Shown piece by piece: positions 16,320-26,759 of a DNA stretch of 64,000 nucleotides; position 1 is the stretch's first letter, and each line of letters opens with the position of its first letter. Made by a program: the position numbers and the translations under genes. The stretch comes from Chondrinema litorale. Its GTDB lineage: Bacteria; Bacteroidota; Bacteroidia; Cytophagales; Flammeovirgaceae. Where the stretch lies: NCBI RefSeq assembly GCF_026250525.1, contig NZ_CP111051.1, positions 1 through 64,000 of the forward strand. Reading direction: 5' to 3'. The notes beneath the pieces were generated by a model. The model was not told where the DNA came from and did no database searches. It was given only the letters and a program-made list of their open reading frames with translations.

Positions 16320-19300
16320 ATGCTTTTCAGAGCTACTACAGTAAATGCTGTTTTTATACTTATTTGCTGGATATTTGACTTATTTAACGCATCCTTGGCT
16401 CAGCCGAAATTAGTTTTCAGGTCGTACACTGTTGAAGACGGCTTGTCTCATAACTTTTCTTTTAAAGTAATTCAAGACTCAGAAAACCTTATCTGGATTG
16501 CCACAGAAGATGGTTTAAACAGGTTCGATAGCCAAGAGTTTAAGGTTTATAATTTTGATGCTAAAGATTCTACCAGCCTTTCCAATAATGTAGTGATGGA
16601 TATTGCAGAAGATAGCTATCAAAATTTATGGATAGCTACTTGGGGAGGAGGTATTAGCATCTATAATCGCGAACTAGACAATTTTACTCGGTTAAATATT
16701 GGGCCAAACAAAGAACACGAGAATGATTCTTTGATAGATCATATCTATGATATTTATATAGATGATGATAACAAAGCATGGATTGGTACCTCGGGTAATG
16801 GCTTAGTTATTTACGATTATGATACAAAAGCTTATAAGCACTACTTACACAATCCAGATGATCCAAATAGTCTTAGTCATAACAGAGTACGAAGTATAAT
16901 AAAGGGAAAAGATGGCAAGATGTGGATTGGTACATTAGGTGGAGGATTAAATTTGTTTGATCCTAAAGCAGAAACCTTTATACGTTACCAATATAATGCT
17001 CAAGATTTAAAAAGCATTAGCCATGACGAAATCACATCTCTATGCTACGATGCTAAAGGAAGACTTTGGGTTGGTACTTGGGATGGCCTTAACATAATGG
17101 ATACAAAAACAGGAGAGTTTTCTAATTACAAGAATAACCCTGATTTTAAATATGTGCTATCTAGCAATCAGGTTTGGAGTATTACTTCAGATAGTTCCGA
17201 TTTACTTTGGATAGGTTCAGATGACGGGTTAAACCTGCTAGACTTACGCAAGGAAGAGGCGTATCAATATAAGCATCAACACATGGATGCTAAAAGTTTG
17301 AGTGCCAATTCAGTAAAGTCTGTTACAATAGACAAACAAAACAGAGTTTGGATATGTACATTTAATGGAGGAGTAAATCTTTTTGATAGAAATTTCATCC
17401 AGTTTAAATATTATAATTCTACTTTTCAAGAAGGCTCTCTATCTTATCAAGATATAAGTGCTACGCTGGAAACCAGCGATGGTCACATTCTTATTGGTAC
17501 AGATGGTGGAGGCTTAAATATTTTCCATAGAGAAAGTGATTACTTTGAGAAGTTTATGCATAACGATGCTAATCGGAGTAGCATAAGCAACGATAAAATT
17601 AAAGTAATTTTTGAAGATCATAAAGGTAGAATTTGGATTGGAATGTGGGATGGAGGTCTTGATATGTTTGATATAAAGACTAAAAAATTTAAGCACTATT
17701 CTACTAACTCTGCTAATGGCAAAGGACCTAATAATGATAATGTTGTAGACATTGCAGAAGATAAAAATGGCAATTTGTGGTTGGCAACTTTTGGTGGTGG
17801 TATTAATAAGTTCGATCCAGAAACAGAGACTTTTACTTTTATGAATTGGGAGCAAGATAAACTCAATAACTTAAAAGGAAAATTTTTCTGGGTGGTTTCT
17901 TTTTCATATACTGGAGAGTTAATGGCAGGTTCTAACAATGGTTATCTCCATTTAATAAATCCAGAAACATTAGAAATTAATGAAATTGTTAAAATCCAAA
18001 AAGAAGATGTTGGCAGTTTTTCTATTTTTTCAATTTTAGAAGATTCGAAACATAAAGTTTGGATTGGTACACAAGGTGGAGGCTTGCTTGAATTTAACAG
18101 AGAAAAACTGAGCTTCAATTTTATTACCACCGAAGATGGTTTAATTAGTGATAATATCAATGGTATTGTTGAATATAAAGACAGTACTTTGTGGTTAACT
18201 TCCAATAAAGGTTTAAGCTGTTTTAATCCTAAGGCGAAAACTTTTAAAGACTATAATACTAGCTTTGGTTTGCAAAGTTTGCAGTTTAATAGAGAAACCT
18301 TTGGGAAACTTTCTACAGGTGAATTAATGCTTGGTGGTAATAACGGTTTAAACATCTTTCATCCAGATAGTTTAAAAGACTGTAATAATATAATCCCCAT
18401 TGTATTTACAGACTTTCATATTTTTAATGAACATGTTGCTATTGCAGAAAATGGCTCTCCACTAACAAAAGCGATCAATGAAACAGAAAGCATAGAGCTT
18501 ACTATGACTCAATCGGTATTTAGCATCTACTTTACAGCCCTTGCTTATACCATGCCTGAGAAAATTAAATACAAATATCGGCTCGAGAATTTTATTGATG
18601 AGTCTTGGCAATATATAGGTAAAGAACATAAAGTAACTTATACAAACCTAAGACCTGGTGAGTATAAATTTACTGTAATGATTGACGATCCTGAGATAAC
18701 ACATCCAGCTAGAACTTTACATATTACTGTATTACCACCATGGTGGGAGCAATGGTGGTTTAGGATTTTTGTATTTCTATTTTTGAGCACTTTAGCTATT
18801 TTTATTTATTTCATCAGAATTAATAGTGTAAAGAAGCAAAACCTAAGACTTGAAAAGCTTGTAACTGAAAAAACCAAAGAACTAACAGATGCTAATAAAG
18901 ATTTAAGGGAAAAGAATTATTTAATACAAGATCAAAAAGAAGAAATTCAAACACAAGCAGAAGAGCTCGAACTTTACAATACAGAAGTACTTGCCATGAA
19001 TGAGGGCTTAGAAGAAAATGTAAGACAAAGAACTTACGAGCTTAACAAGTCGAATGAGGAATTAGATAATCTTGTGTATAGAGTTTCCCATGATATTCGC
19101 GCACCACTCTCTTCAGTAATGGGATTAATTAAGTTACTGGAAATGGAAAGAGATCCTTCGAATTTTAATACTTATATAAAACTAGCCAATAAGAGCCTGA
19201 ATAAGTTAGACACTTTTGTACGAGATATATTAGATTACTCGCGAAACTCCAGATTGATAATTGGAAATGCACCAATTAATTTTCAGAAAATGATGGAAGA

Positions 19301-19736
19301 AGTCTTATCCGAATTAATGTTTATGGATAATGCGGACCGGATAAATATTAAAACAAATTATGTTTTAAATGGAGGTTTCTTTTCAGATGAAAAGCGGCTC
19401 GAAATTATTTTTAGGAATATTATGTCTAATGCTATTAAGTATCAAAATTACAGTGTAGAAAATTCCTTTTTGTACATTGAGATAAAGCAATATGAAAAAG
19501 GAGCTTATTTGATTTTTGAAGATAATGGAATTGGTATTGAAGAAGATATGAGGGAGAAGGTTTTCCAGATGTTTTTTAAAGCAAGTGAGTATTCGGTGGG
19601 TTCTGGTATCGGTTTATATATTGTACAAGAAACTGTAGCTAAGTTAGGTGGGAATATTACCTTATCTAGTGAATTTTCAAAAGGAACACGATTCAAGATT
19701 TATATACCTAATCATTTAGAAACCAGTCATGCCTGA
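16320..19736 (+). CDS. sensor histidine kinase with two-component propeller
   Basis: A 1138-residue membrane kinase. A signal-anchor (about residues 8-27) is followed by about 14 propeller (Reg_prop) repeats typified by NLIWIATEDGLNRFD and KMWIGTLGGGLNLFDP, then a Y_Y_Y domain (KYRLENFIDESWQYIG; TYTNLRPGEYKFTV). A helix after PPWWEQWW (IFVFLFLSTLAIFIYFI) crosses the membrane. A long coiled coil then leads to HisKA with His924 in YRVSHDIRAPLSS and an HATPase with N box FRNIMSNAIKYQ and G box DNGIGIEEDM. Unlike the hybrid (HTCS) regulators of polysaccharide loci, it has no receiver and no AraC HTH, so its partner regulator must be encoded elsewhere. Confidence 0.92.
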   Translation: MLFRATTVNAVFILICWIFDLFNASLAQPKLVFRSYTVEDGLSHNFSFKVIQDSENLIWIATEDGLNRFDSQEFKVYNFDAKDSTSLSNNVVMDIAEDSYQNLWIATWGGGISIYNRELDNFTRLNIGPNKEHENDSLIDHIYDIYIDDDNKAWIGTSGNGLVIYDYDTKAYKHYLHNPDDPNSLSHNRVRSIIKGKDGKMWIGTLGGGLNLFDPKAETFIRYQYNAQDLKSISHDEITSLCYDAKGRLWVGTWDGLNIMDTKTGEFSNYKNNPDFKYVLSSNQVWSITSDSSDLLWIGSDDGLNLLDLRKEEAYQYKHQHMDAKSLSANSVKSVTIDKQNRVWICTFNGGVNLFDRNFIQFKYYNSTFQEGSLSYQDISATLETSDGHILIGTDGGGLNIFHRESDYFEKFMHNDANRSSISNDKIKVIFEDHKGRIWIGMWDGGLDMFDIKTKKFKHYSTNSANGKGPNNDNVVDIAEDKNGNLWLATFGGGINKFDPETETFTFMNWEQDKLNNLKGKFFWVVSFSYTGELMAGSNNGYLHLINPETLEINEIVKIQKEDVGSFSIFSILEDSKHKVWIGTQGGGLLEFNREKLSFNFITTEDGLISDNINGIVEYKDSTLWLTSNKGLSCFNPKAKTFKDYNTSFGLQSLQFNRETFGKLSTGELMLGGNNGLNIFHPDSLKDCNNIIPIVFTDFHIFNEHVAIAENGSPLTKAINETESIELTMTQSVFSIYFTALAYTMPEKIKYKYRLENFIDESWQYIGKEHKVTYTNLRPGEYKFTVMIDDPEITHPARTLHITVLPPWWEQWWFRIFVFLFLSTLAIFIYFIRINSVKKQNLRLEKLVTEKTKELTDANKDLREKNYLIQDQKEEIQTQAEELELYNTEVLAMNEGLEENVRQRTYELNKSNEELDNLVYRVSHDIRAPLSSVMGLIKLLEMERDPSNFNTYIKLANKSLNKLDTFVRDILDYSRNSRLIIGNAPINFQKMMEEVLSELMFMDNADRINIKTNYVLNGGFFSDEKRLEIIFRNIMSNAIKYQNYSVENSFLYIEIKQYEKGAYLIFEDNGIGIEEDMREKVFQMFFKASEYSVGSGIGLYIVQETVAKLGGNITLSSEFSKGTRFKIYIPNHLETSHA

Positions 19737-19753
19737 AACAAGCATAACTGGTT
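19721..19753. terminator. hairpin between convergent genes
   Basis: AACCAGT (19721-19727) pairs with ACTGGTT (19747-19753), extended by ATGC/GCAT with a bulge. It overlaps the last codons of the propeller kinase and lies before the end of the convergent oxidoreductase gene. There is no strong T run. Confidence 0.45.
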
Positions 19754-19786
19754 GGTGAATTGTTTCCCGAAAGACATTAAAACATT

Positions 19787-21472
19787 TTATTGTTCGCTTA
19801 ATGTAAGTACCATGTTATCTGCTAATAGCTTTTCACTTAGCTTATCATAGCTTACATTTTGTACAGAAACTTGATCATCGATTGCCATGGCGGCGGCAGT
19901 AGCAGCCGATTGCCCCAAAATCATAAATACAGGTTCCATTCTAATAGAGCCAAAGGCAATGTGTGAACTTGAAACACAAACTGGTACAAGTAGATTTTCA
20001 CATTGGCCGTTTTGCGGTACCAAAGAACCATAAGAAATACTATAAGGCACAGGTGCATGTACACCAATATCACCTTCGTTTTGTACATAACCTTCTTCGG
20101 TTACATACCTTTGTATGTTGTGTGAGTCCATAGTATAAGAGCCCATTCCTACTGGCTTTGGCACTTCAATTTTTCCTAACACATCATTTTCAGTCATTAC
20201 ATAATCGCCAATCATGCGGCGGGCTTCTCTCACATAAATCTGATGCGGCCAGTTTCCATTGTCGGTAAATTCATCTTTAGCCAAACCCCATTGGCTCATT
20301 TCTGTTCTCACATCTTCTGGCACTTTTGGGTCATTTGCTAAAAAGTACATCAAACCCTTTTGGTAATTTTCATGCTCCCTAATAATCTCTTTTCTCCTCT
20401 CGTAGCTAGCTTCTGGGTAGTCGTAATTCATCCCGATATTATCTGTGCTAAAAGGTCCGTGATTATTCGTATCGGTTTTTCTATTTGGAATTGGATCGAA
20501 TTTATTGAAAGTAGCATCCCAACCTTTGGCATAAACTCTAGTCAAAAGTTCGTAATCAGCAGGGTCGTAACCTTCTGGTTTTGTAAAAGCAACTCTATTA
20601 TCTGGATGATTACTCAAACACATACGGAAGCAATATGCTTGGATTCTATCGTCACCTTCGCCATTTACGCCCGGATCTTCGCTTGAGATTTTAGGAAGTA
20701 AACCACTGTTTGGATCTCCCGGCACTACATAAGGATCAATCTTTTCACTAAAATGATGGCCATGATGAAAAACTTCTTTTTGTATCCCATTAAATTCTTC
20801 GCCATAAACACTGTTTGCTTCTCTACCCACATGGTATTTTATACCAGCCATCGCCATTAAATCACCTTCGTAAGTAGCATCGATAAATACTGTACCTTGA
20901 AAGGTTTTGCCACTTAGTGTTTTAATGGCAGAGACTCTTCCATTTTCCTTTTCTAAACCATTGCTTCTGTCTAGCCATTCGTCTCGATAAATCTCAATGT
21001 TGTTTTCGGAGATAAAATCTTCAAATACTTTTTCGGCTGCGTGAGGTTCAAAAATCCACATGGTGCGGGCGTTGCCATCTATTGCCGGAGTTCCTTGACC
21101 TTTGTTGCCATATTCAGATTTTGCTTGCCACTTCCAAGCAGCAGCATCTTGGTAGTGCATATATAATCTGTGATAAAATTCTCTAGAAAGTCCACCAATT
21201 ACTTTTTTATTTCCAGTATCCGTAAAGCCCAAACCTCCGGCAGATAGTCCACCAAGGTGCTTATCTGGTGAAACCATAATTACAGATTTACCCATTTTTT
21301 TAGCCTGCACAGCTGCAGTTACAGCGCCAGAGGTACCACCATAAACAATAATATCAGCGGTATACACTTCGGGTTTTGTATTTTGTGATGTATCTTCCTT
21401 AGCAGACTTTGGCGAACAAGAAAATAGCGTTGCTAAAGTAATGGCTAGAAGTATGATGATATTTTTTTTCAT
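19787..21472 (-). CDS. FAD-dependent oxidoreductase lipoprotein
   Basis: A protein of about 561 residues of the FAD_oxidored (PF12831-type) family. I start it at ATG 21472; an in-frame TTG at 21478 precedes it by two codons. A lipoprotein signal ends in LATLFSC, placing the enzyme on a membrane outside the cytoplasm. A Rossmann nucleotide-binding motif follows (ADIIVYGGTSGAVTAAVQA), then HLGGLSAGGLGFTD, an FAD-linked segment DATYEGDLMAMAGI, and a C-terminal SSSHIAFGSIRMEPVFMILGQ in which the last FAD contacts would lie. It is the last of three paralogues behind SusC/SusD. The substrate is unknown; 'xanthan lyase' labels seen for some relatives are not supported by anything here. Confidence 0.85.
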   Translation of the reverse strand: MKKNIIILLAITLATLFSCSPKSAKEDTSQNTKPEVYTADIIVYGGTSGAVTAAVQAKKMGKSVIMVSPDKHLGGLSAGGLGFTDTGNKKVIGGLSREFYHRLYMHYQDAAAWKWQAKSEYGNKGQGTPAIDGNARTMWIFEPHAAEKVFEDFISENNIEIYRDEWLDRSNGLEKENGRVSAIKTLSGKTFQGTVFIDATYEGDLMAMAGIKYHVGREANSVYGEEFNGIQKEVFHHGHHFSEKIDPYVVPGDPNSGLLPKISSEDPGVNGEGDDRIQAYCFRMCLSNHPDNRVAFTKPEGYDPADYELLTRVYAKGWDATFNKFDPIPNRKTDTNNHGPFSTDNIGMNYDYPEASYERRKEIIREHENYQKGLMYFLANDPKVPEDVRTEMSQWGLAKDEFTDNGNWPHQIYVREARRMIGDYVMTENDVLGKIEVPKPVGMGSYTMDSHNIQRYVTEEGYVQNEGDIGVHAPVPYSISYGSLVPQNGQCENLLVPVCVSSSHIAFGSIRMEPVFMILGQSAATAAAMAIDDQVSVQNVSYDKLSEKLLADNMVLTLSEQ

Positions 21473-21502
21473 TTTCAAATCGATAAGTATAAATGATTGT
21501 GA

Positions 21503-23536
21503 TTAATTGAGTGTTTTGGCAGGAATCCAAATAATTGCATCGGCGAAGACCAAGCCATCGGCATCTTCTGTGCTTATTTCCACATAACTTTCTTTACCTG
21601 CTGGTAATTGGTAACTACCCAAGCTAGCCCATTCGCCAGAAGTTTGCCCTTCCACTTTTATATCTTCTTGTTTGATAATTACTTCTCTCGTAGATTTTGC
21701 ATCATGAATAATGAATTTAGTTTGAGAAGAAACATCAGGCAGTTTTGGGAAATAGGCATACACCTCGTACAATCCGTCTTTGAGAATTTCCGGTGAAAAC
21801 TTAACTGTTCCTTGCGTATTCTCATCAGCATTGAGTGCAAGCAAAGAAGGGCCATAACCTCCACGGTTTCTATTTTCCCAATTTCCATTAATCTCTAAAT
21901 GGGTATTGTCTTCATTATCCACCACAATTTCGGCAGTGTTTCCATCGAGTAGAGGATCGCTAGCCAATTTATTTTTTAGTTGATCTACATTGATGTTTTG
22001 AACACTGGTTTCTGCATCAATCGCCATAGAAGCTGCCACAGCCGCAGATTGACCTAGCACCATAAATACAGGTTCCATTCTAATAGAACCATAAGCAATA
22101 TGACTAGCAGAAAGACAAACAGGAACCAATAGGTTTTTACATTCAGTTTCTTTTGGAGTTAGCGATCGATAAGCAATAGGGAAAGGGCCAAAACCACCCA
22201 CTTCCACATTACCTTCATTTTTAACCTGACCATTAACTACAATGCGTTGGCAATTATGAGAATCCATGGTGTATGCTGCCATACCTACTTTGTCATCTAC
22301 AACTTTTTCACCTAAACAATTGGCTTGGGTCATTACATAGCTGCCAATCATTCTTCTGGCTTCTCTTACATACAGTTGAGGTGTCCAATGGTTGTTGTTT
22401 GGATATTCATCCTTAGGATATCCCCATTTTTGCATTTCAGTTCGGATTTGTTCAGGTACTCTCGAATCATTACCTACAAAATACAGCAAACCTTTGGTAT
22501 AACTGTCATGAGCTTTCACGATTTCGGCGCGTTCTTCATAAGAAGCTTCTGGGTAGTCGTAATTCATGCCGATCATGTCAGTAGAAAAACCACCTCTGTT
22601 ATTGATATCGGTTTTGCTATTTGGCATTCCACTCCAGATAAAATAGTTATATAACGTTTGCCTGTCTGGCTGAGCTGCCATCAATCTTAATAAAAGCTCA
22701 TATTTAGAAGCATCATAACCTTCAGGTTTTGTAATGGGGATACTATTTTCTGGGTCTTTTGTGAGGCAAATGCGATAATTGTAAGCCTGAACTTTACTAT
22801 CTCCAGTTCCATTTGGTAAAAGTGAATTATCACTAACTCCCCAAATTAATCCACTTGACGGATCACCGGGAGTTTTATAAGGATCAACTCCATCTGGAAA
22901 CTGGTGGCCTTCCATTAACTGAACTCCATTAATGGTTTCATTATAGGTTTTGTTCGCTTCTCGACCTACTATATAAGACACACCCGCTTTTGCCATTAAA
23001 TCGCCTTCGTAAGTACAATCGATAAACATTTTTCCCGAAACTGTTTTTTCATTTTCTTTACCGGGTTGATCACTGCGCTCTATGGTTAAATTTTGAATGG
23101 TTCCATCTTGAGTTGTTATATCAACCAATCTGTGTAAATAAAGAATTTGGAGATCAGCTTCATCTATATATTGTTGAAAAGTTTCACGTGCCACATGCGG
23201 TTCAAAAAGCCATTTTTCAAACTGTCCATAGTGTTTCCCTATTCTTCTATAAAAATCTCTGGCTAAACCAGTAACTGCATATTTGTTCCCAATATCTGTT
23301 TGTCCTAAACCACCAGATGATAGTCCGCCCAAATGCGTACTTGGTTCAATAATTAATACAGATTTACCCATTTGTTTGGCTGAGTAAGCGGCAATTACTC
23401 CGGCTGATGTGGCACCATAAATAATTATATCTGCAGAAATATCATTATTAGTAGAAGACGGACTTTTACTTGTGTTACAGGAAAGTAGTAAGAAAGGTAA
23501 CAGGATGATTCCTGCAATTAGCTTTTTCATTTTCAT
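21503..23536 (-). CDS. FAD-dependent oxidoreductase lipoprotein with C-terminal binding domain
   Basis: A 677-residue paralogue of its two neighbours. The lipobox LLLSC lies near residue 20, then ADIIIYGATSAGVIAAYSA and HLGGLSSGGLGQTD mark the FAD fold, and DCTYEGDLMAKAGV and SASHIAYGSIRMEPVFM repeat the family landmarks. About 125 extra C-terminal residues form a beta-rich domain (GLYEVYAYFPKLPDVSSQ; VFADAIIWIPA) resembling golvesin/Xly-type C-terminal domains, which are often carbohydrate-associated. That extension is absent from both paralogues. It is 30 bp upstream of the next oxidoreductase and clearly in the same transcription unit. Confidence 0.85.
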   Translation of the reverse strand: MKMKKLIAGIILLPFLLLSCNTSKSPSSTNNDISADIIIYGATSAGVIAAYSAKQMGKSVLIIEPSTHLGGLSSGGLGQTDIGNKYAVTGLARDFYRRIGKHYGQFEKWLFEPHVARETFQQYIDEADLQILYLHRLVDITTQDGTIQNLTIERSDQPGKENEKTVSGKMFIDCTYEGDLMAKAGVSYIVGREANKTYNETINGVQLMEGHQFPDGVDPYKTPGDPSSGLIWGVSDNSLLPNGTGDSKVQAYNYRICLTKDPENSIPITKPEGYDASKYELLLRLMAAQPDRQTLYNYFIWSGMPNSKTDINNRGGFSTDMIGMNYDYPEASYEERAEIVKAHDSYTKGLLYFVGNDSRVPEQIRTEMQKWGYPKDEYPNNNHWTPQLYVREARRMIGSYVMTQANCLGEKVVDDKVGMAAYTMDSHNCQRIVVNGQVKNEGNVEVGGFGPFPIAYRSLTPKETECKNLLVPVCLSASHIAYGSIRMEPVFMVLGQSAAVAASMAIDAETSVQNINVDQLKNKLASDPLLDGNTAEIVVDNEDNTHLEINGNWENRNRGGYGPSLLALNADENTQGTVKFSPEILKDGLYEVYAYFPKLPDVSSQTKFIIHDAKSTREVIIKQEDIKVEGQTSGEWASLGSYQLPAGKESYVEISTEDADGLVFADAIIWIPAKTLN

Positions 23537-23566
23537 AGTTTCAGGATGTGATTAGTCGGTGTATTT

Positions 23567-25231
23567 CTAATAGACCTCTTTTAATTTAAGCTTTTGTTTG
23601 TCTTTTAACAATTGATTTTGGACGACCTCATATTTGAGCTGATGTAATGGCATTTTATTATCCTGTGATAGACATGCGATGGTTGCTGCTGCTTGTCCCA
23701 TAATCATAAATACAGGTTCCATTCTGATAGAACCAAAAGCAATATGAGAACTCGAAACACAAACTGGCACAAGTAAATTGGAACATTCTTCTTCTTTTGG
23801 CATAATTACACCCATTGGTATTTCGTAGGCTTTATGTGGCTCCAAAAAATTCCCTTCATTTACCACTTCACCATTTTCGTAAACTATTCTTTGCACATGG
23901 TGGCTATCTGGGCCATAAGATGCCATGCCTATAGATTGAGGCTTACTTACATCATCTTGACAGTCTTGTTGTGTAAGAATATGCTTGCCTAACATACGTC
24001 TTGTTTCACGAATGTATAATTGTGGAGTCCAGTTACCATACTGTGTATATTCGTCTTTAGGCAAACCATATTTTAACATTTCATTTCTCATTTCTTCTGG
24101 CAGTCTTGAATCGTGACCCAAAAAATAGAAAAGTCCAACAGTAAAGTTGTAATGCTCTGTCCAGATACACTCTCTGGTTGCATAATCTCCTTCAGGAAAA
24201 TCCCAATTCATGCCATTGTAATCTGTAGAAAATGGGCTACCATGACCACCATCGTTGATGTCGGTTTTATAATTAGGCATGGGTGAAATGGTAATTACAT
24301 CGTGAATAGATTTTAAATCTTTTTTCTTAATGTACCTGTAAAGCAATTCGTAATTAAGTGGATCGTAGTTTTCCGGTTTAGGAATTGGAATCTGGTTTTC
24401 AGTGGCTGTAGTAAGGCAAGCTCTAAAGTTGTAAGCCTGTATTTTATGGTCGCCATCACCAGGATTACCCATAGGCACATCTTGAATACCAGGAAGTAAA
24501 TTTCCAGCACTATCATAAGGAGAAATACCGGCACCAAATAAATGTTTTGGTTGCCTTACATCGATAGTTGGGCCAAGTACTCCGGCAAGTTCTTCATTAT
24601 AGGTACTACTACTTTCTCTGCCTACATGGTAACTTACACCTGCCTGAGCCATTAAATCTGCTTCGTAACTGGCATCAATAAAATATTTGCCTTTATACTC
24701 TTTGCCAGATTCTGTTTTAATGGATGTGATGACGTTGTTTTCTTTTATAACACCTGCTTTCAAATCGATTCTTTCATTATAAACTATTTCGATTTTATCT
24801 TTTTCTTCTGAAAGCATTTGTTCAAAAATTCTTTTGGCAACTTCTGGTTCGAATGTCCACATAATTCCGCTTTCTAGAATTACATGGTTGCCATAGGGTT
24901 TATAGTCAGCTGCTGCTTGAAACTTCCAAGCAGAATCTTGTTGGTAATATTGATAAACTCTTTTAAAAAATTCTAGCGATAAACCTCCAATGGTTTCTTC
25001 TTCGCCAATATCTGACCAACCAAGTCCACCACTCATTGCTCCGCCAATTCTATCTTCTGGCACAACAATAATGGCTGTATGATCCATTCGGGCAGCTTGA
25101 ACTGCGGCAATAATTCCGGCAGATGTTCCTCCATAAATCACCAAATCGTAAGATTTCTCTTTAACATTTTGAATCGGTTGACAATGAAAGAGCAGTAATA
25201 AAACTAATATTTTAAGACAGGTATTTCTCAT
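23567..25231 (-). CDS. FAD-dependent oxidoreductase lipoprotein
   Basis: A 554-residue member of the same FAD_oxidored family. A short lipoprotein-like signal ends LLLLFHC (Cys17). The FAD fold shows YDLVIYGGTSAGIIAAVQA and RIGGAMSGGLGWSDIG, followed by DASYEADLMAQAGV and SSSHIAFGSIRMEPVFMIMG. It is the first of three tandem oxidoreductases directly behind SusD (53 bp away). Sequence differences between the three at most loops suggest old duplication with divergent substrates rather than recent copies. Confidence 0.85.
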   Translation of the reverse strand: MRNTCLKILVLLLLFHCQPIQNVKEKSYDLVIYGGTSAGIIAAVQAARMDHTAIIVVPEDRIGGAMSGGLGWSDIGEEETIGGLSLEFFKRVYQYYQQDSAWKFQAAADYKPYGNHVILESGIMWTFEPEVAKRIFEQMLSEEKDKIEIVYNERIDLKAGVIKENNVITSIKTESGKEYKGKYFIDASYEADLMAQAGVSYHVGRESSSTYNEELAGVLGPTIDVRQPKHLFGAGISPYDSAGNLLPGIQDVPMGNPGDGDHKIQAYNFRACLTTATENQIPIPKPENYDPLNYELLYRYIKKKDLKSIHDVITISPMPNYKTDINDGGHGSPFSTDYNGMNWDFPEGDYATRECIWTEHYNFTVGLFYFLGHDSRLPEEMRNEMLKYGLPKDEYTQYGNWTPQLYIRETRRMLGKHILTQQDCQDDVSKPQSIGMASYGPDSHHVQRIVYENGEVVNEGNFLEPHKAYEIPMGVIMPKEEECSNLLVPVCVSSSHIAFGSIRMEPVFMIMGQAAATIACLSQDNKMPLHQLKYEVVQNQLLKDKQKLKLKEVY

Positions 25232-25284
25232 TATATAAAGTTGAAATGAGGCAGAACAAATTGCTCTGCCTCAGTGATTGAAAT

Positions 25285-26724
25285 TTAATAACCGGGGTTT
25301 TGGTCGTCTTGCGAAATTGCTTCGTTGTTGTCAATTTCTTCTTGTGGAATTGGCCAGAGTAATAGTGTGTTTGAATAAGTAAAACCTGACTCATTAAGCA
25401 ACTCTTCTACTTTGTTATAGCGAAGCATATCAAACCAATGTTTATCTTCTAACAAAAACTCTTTGGCTCTTTCAAGAAAGATGATGTCTAGGTATTCATC
25501 AGCAGATAAACCACTTGGGAAATCAGTTTCTGGGTCAGCAATATCTACCGTTTTACCATAAGCCCTACGATGCACCATGTTGATGTACTCTAAACCTTCT
25601 GCAGACAAACTTCCATTAGCTCTAATATCTGCTTCGGCATAGATGTATAAAGCATCTGGATATCTGAAAACCGGGAAATCATTACCATGTGCTCCTTGCG
25701 ATTCAGAATCGATGTACTTCTTATAAAGTATAGGTTCGCTGGCAGTTAAAAATGCAGAATCTTCAGGTGTGCTATACAGATTAAGATTTCTTCTTAAATC
25801 CGTTTCATCCCAATCTGAAAGGAAAGATTGCGTATTGCCAAGAATGGTTCTGTAACCACTAGAAGAATAGCCAGCATTTGCATTATGTGTATAAATAGCC
25901 ATGCTACTGCCAAAGCCAGATGTTCTTGCAAATTTGATAGAAAAAACGTCTTCAGAATGCGTATCATTTTCAACATCGTAAACCTCATAAATATCCTGTT
26001 CCAAACTATATTCTCCTGAAGCGATAACTTCACCTGCTTTTTGCATAGCTTCGCTGTACATACCTCTGTTTAAATATACATCAGCCAGTAAAGTTTGGGC
26101 AGCACCTTTTGTAGCTCTAAATAAATCAGTCGGAGTCATTTGCTCAGAGCGAAGTTTTAAACCCTGTTCTGCGGCTATTAAATCTTCTAAAATCAAAGCA
26201 TAAATATCATCTTCTGGCATTCTTGGGAAAGAAAAATCTACAATCTCAGATACTTCTTCTTCTTGTAAAGGAATAGCTCCCCATAGCCTTACCAAATTGT
26301 AATAGTTTAAAGCTCTTACAAATTTGGCTTCTGCGACAAGTCTACTTTTGAGATCATCATTTACAGATTCCATAAGTGGAATTCTTTCCATTACGGCATT
26401 TGCTCTGTTGATGGATAAATATGCAAGTTGCCAGATTCCAGCAATACGACTAATATTGGTTTGGTCAAGATTATAAACACCAGAAGGTTGGTGAGAACCT
26501 CTGCCCAAACTGTATTCTGTTTTTAGCTCTACTTGAACAAAAAATTGTTGACCATAGTAGCCATTGGTTGCCAATGGTTGATAAACTGCATTTGTTGCAG
26601 CTATAGCATCATCTTCAGTTTGGTAAAATTGATCGCTGGATAGAAAAGAAACAGGTTCTTCATCCAGAAAATCATTACAACTGATTAAACCGATTACGAA
26701 TAGTATATATATTATTTTTTTCAT
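25285..26724 (-). CDS. susD: SusD/RagB-like outer-membrane nutrient-binding lipoprotein
   Basis: About 479 residues. I start at ATG 26724 because the in-frame codon at 26730 is TTG. Lipobox IGLISC is followed by NDFLDEEPVSFLSSDQFYQTEDDAIAA, here read in two parts, the typical SusD N-terminus that contacts SusC. TPR-like helices include AEAKFVRALNYYNLVRLWG, a family signature. The C-terminal ERAKEFLLEDKHWFDMLRY and LLWPIPQEEIDNN are also diagnostic. It lies 36 bp after SusC in the same direction and should form the substrate-capturing lid of that transporter. Confidence 0.95.
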   Translation of the reverse strand: MKKIIYILFVIGLISCNDFLDEEPVSFLSSDQFYQTEDDAIAATNAVYQPLATNGYYGQQFFVQVELKTEYSLGRGSHQPSGVYNLDQTNISRIAGIWQLAYLSINRANAVMERIPLMESVNDDLKSRLVAEAKFVRALNYYNLVRLWGAIPLQEEEVSEIVDFSFPRMPEDDIYALILEDLIAAEQGLKLRSEQMTPTDLFRATKGAAQTLLADVYLNRGMYSEAMQKAGEVIASGEYSLEQDIYEVYDVENDTHSEDVFSIKFARTSGFGSSMAIYTHNANAGYSSSGYRTILGNTQSFLSDWDETDLRRNLNLYSTPEDSAFLTASEPILYKKYIDSESQGAHGNDFPVFRYPDALYIYAEADIRANGSLSAEGLEYINMVHRRAYGKTVDIADPETDFPSGLSADEYLDIIFLERAKEFLLEDKHWFDMLRYNKVEELLNESGFTYSNTLLLWPIPQEEIDNNEAISQDDQNPGY

Positions 26725-26759
26725 TTTCAATTTGCTGTTTTGAATGATTAGAGGACATT

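Noticed and set aside
16320..19736. Hybrid two-component system controlling the neighbouring Sus-like locus
   Set aside because: There is no receiver domain or AraC HTH at the C-terminus, and the locus already has its own ECF sigma/FecR control; a direct link is not supported.
25212..25394. A short frame overlapping the end of susD
   Set aside because: It overlaps two good genes, has poor composition and no start signal; a shadow frame.
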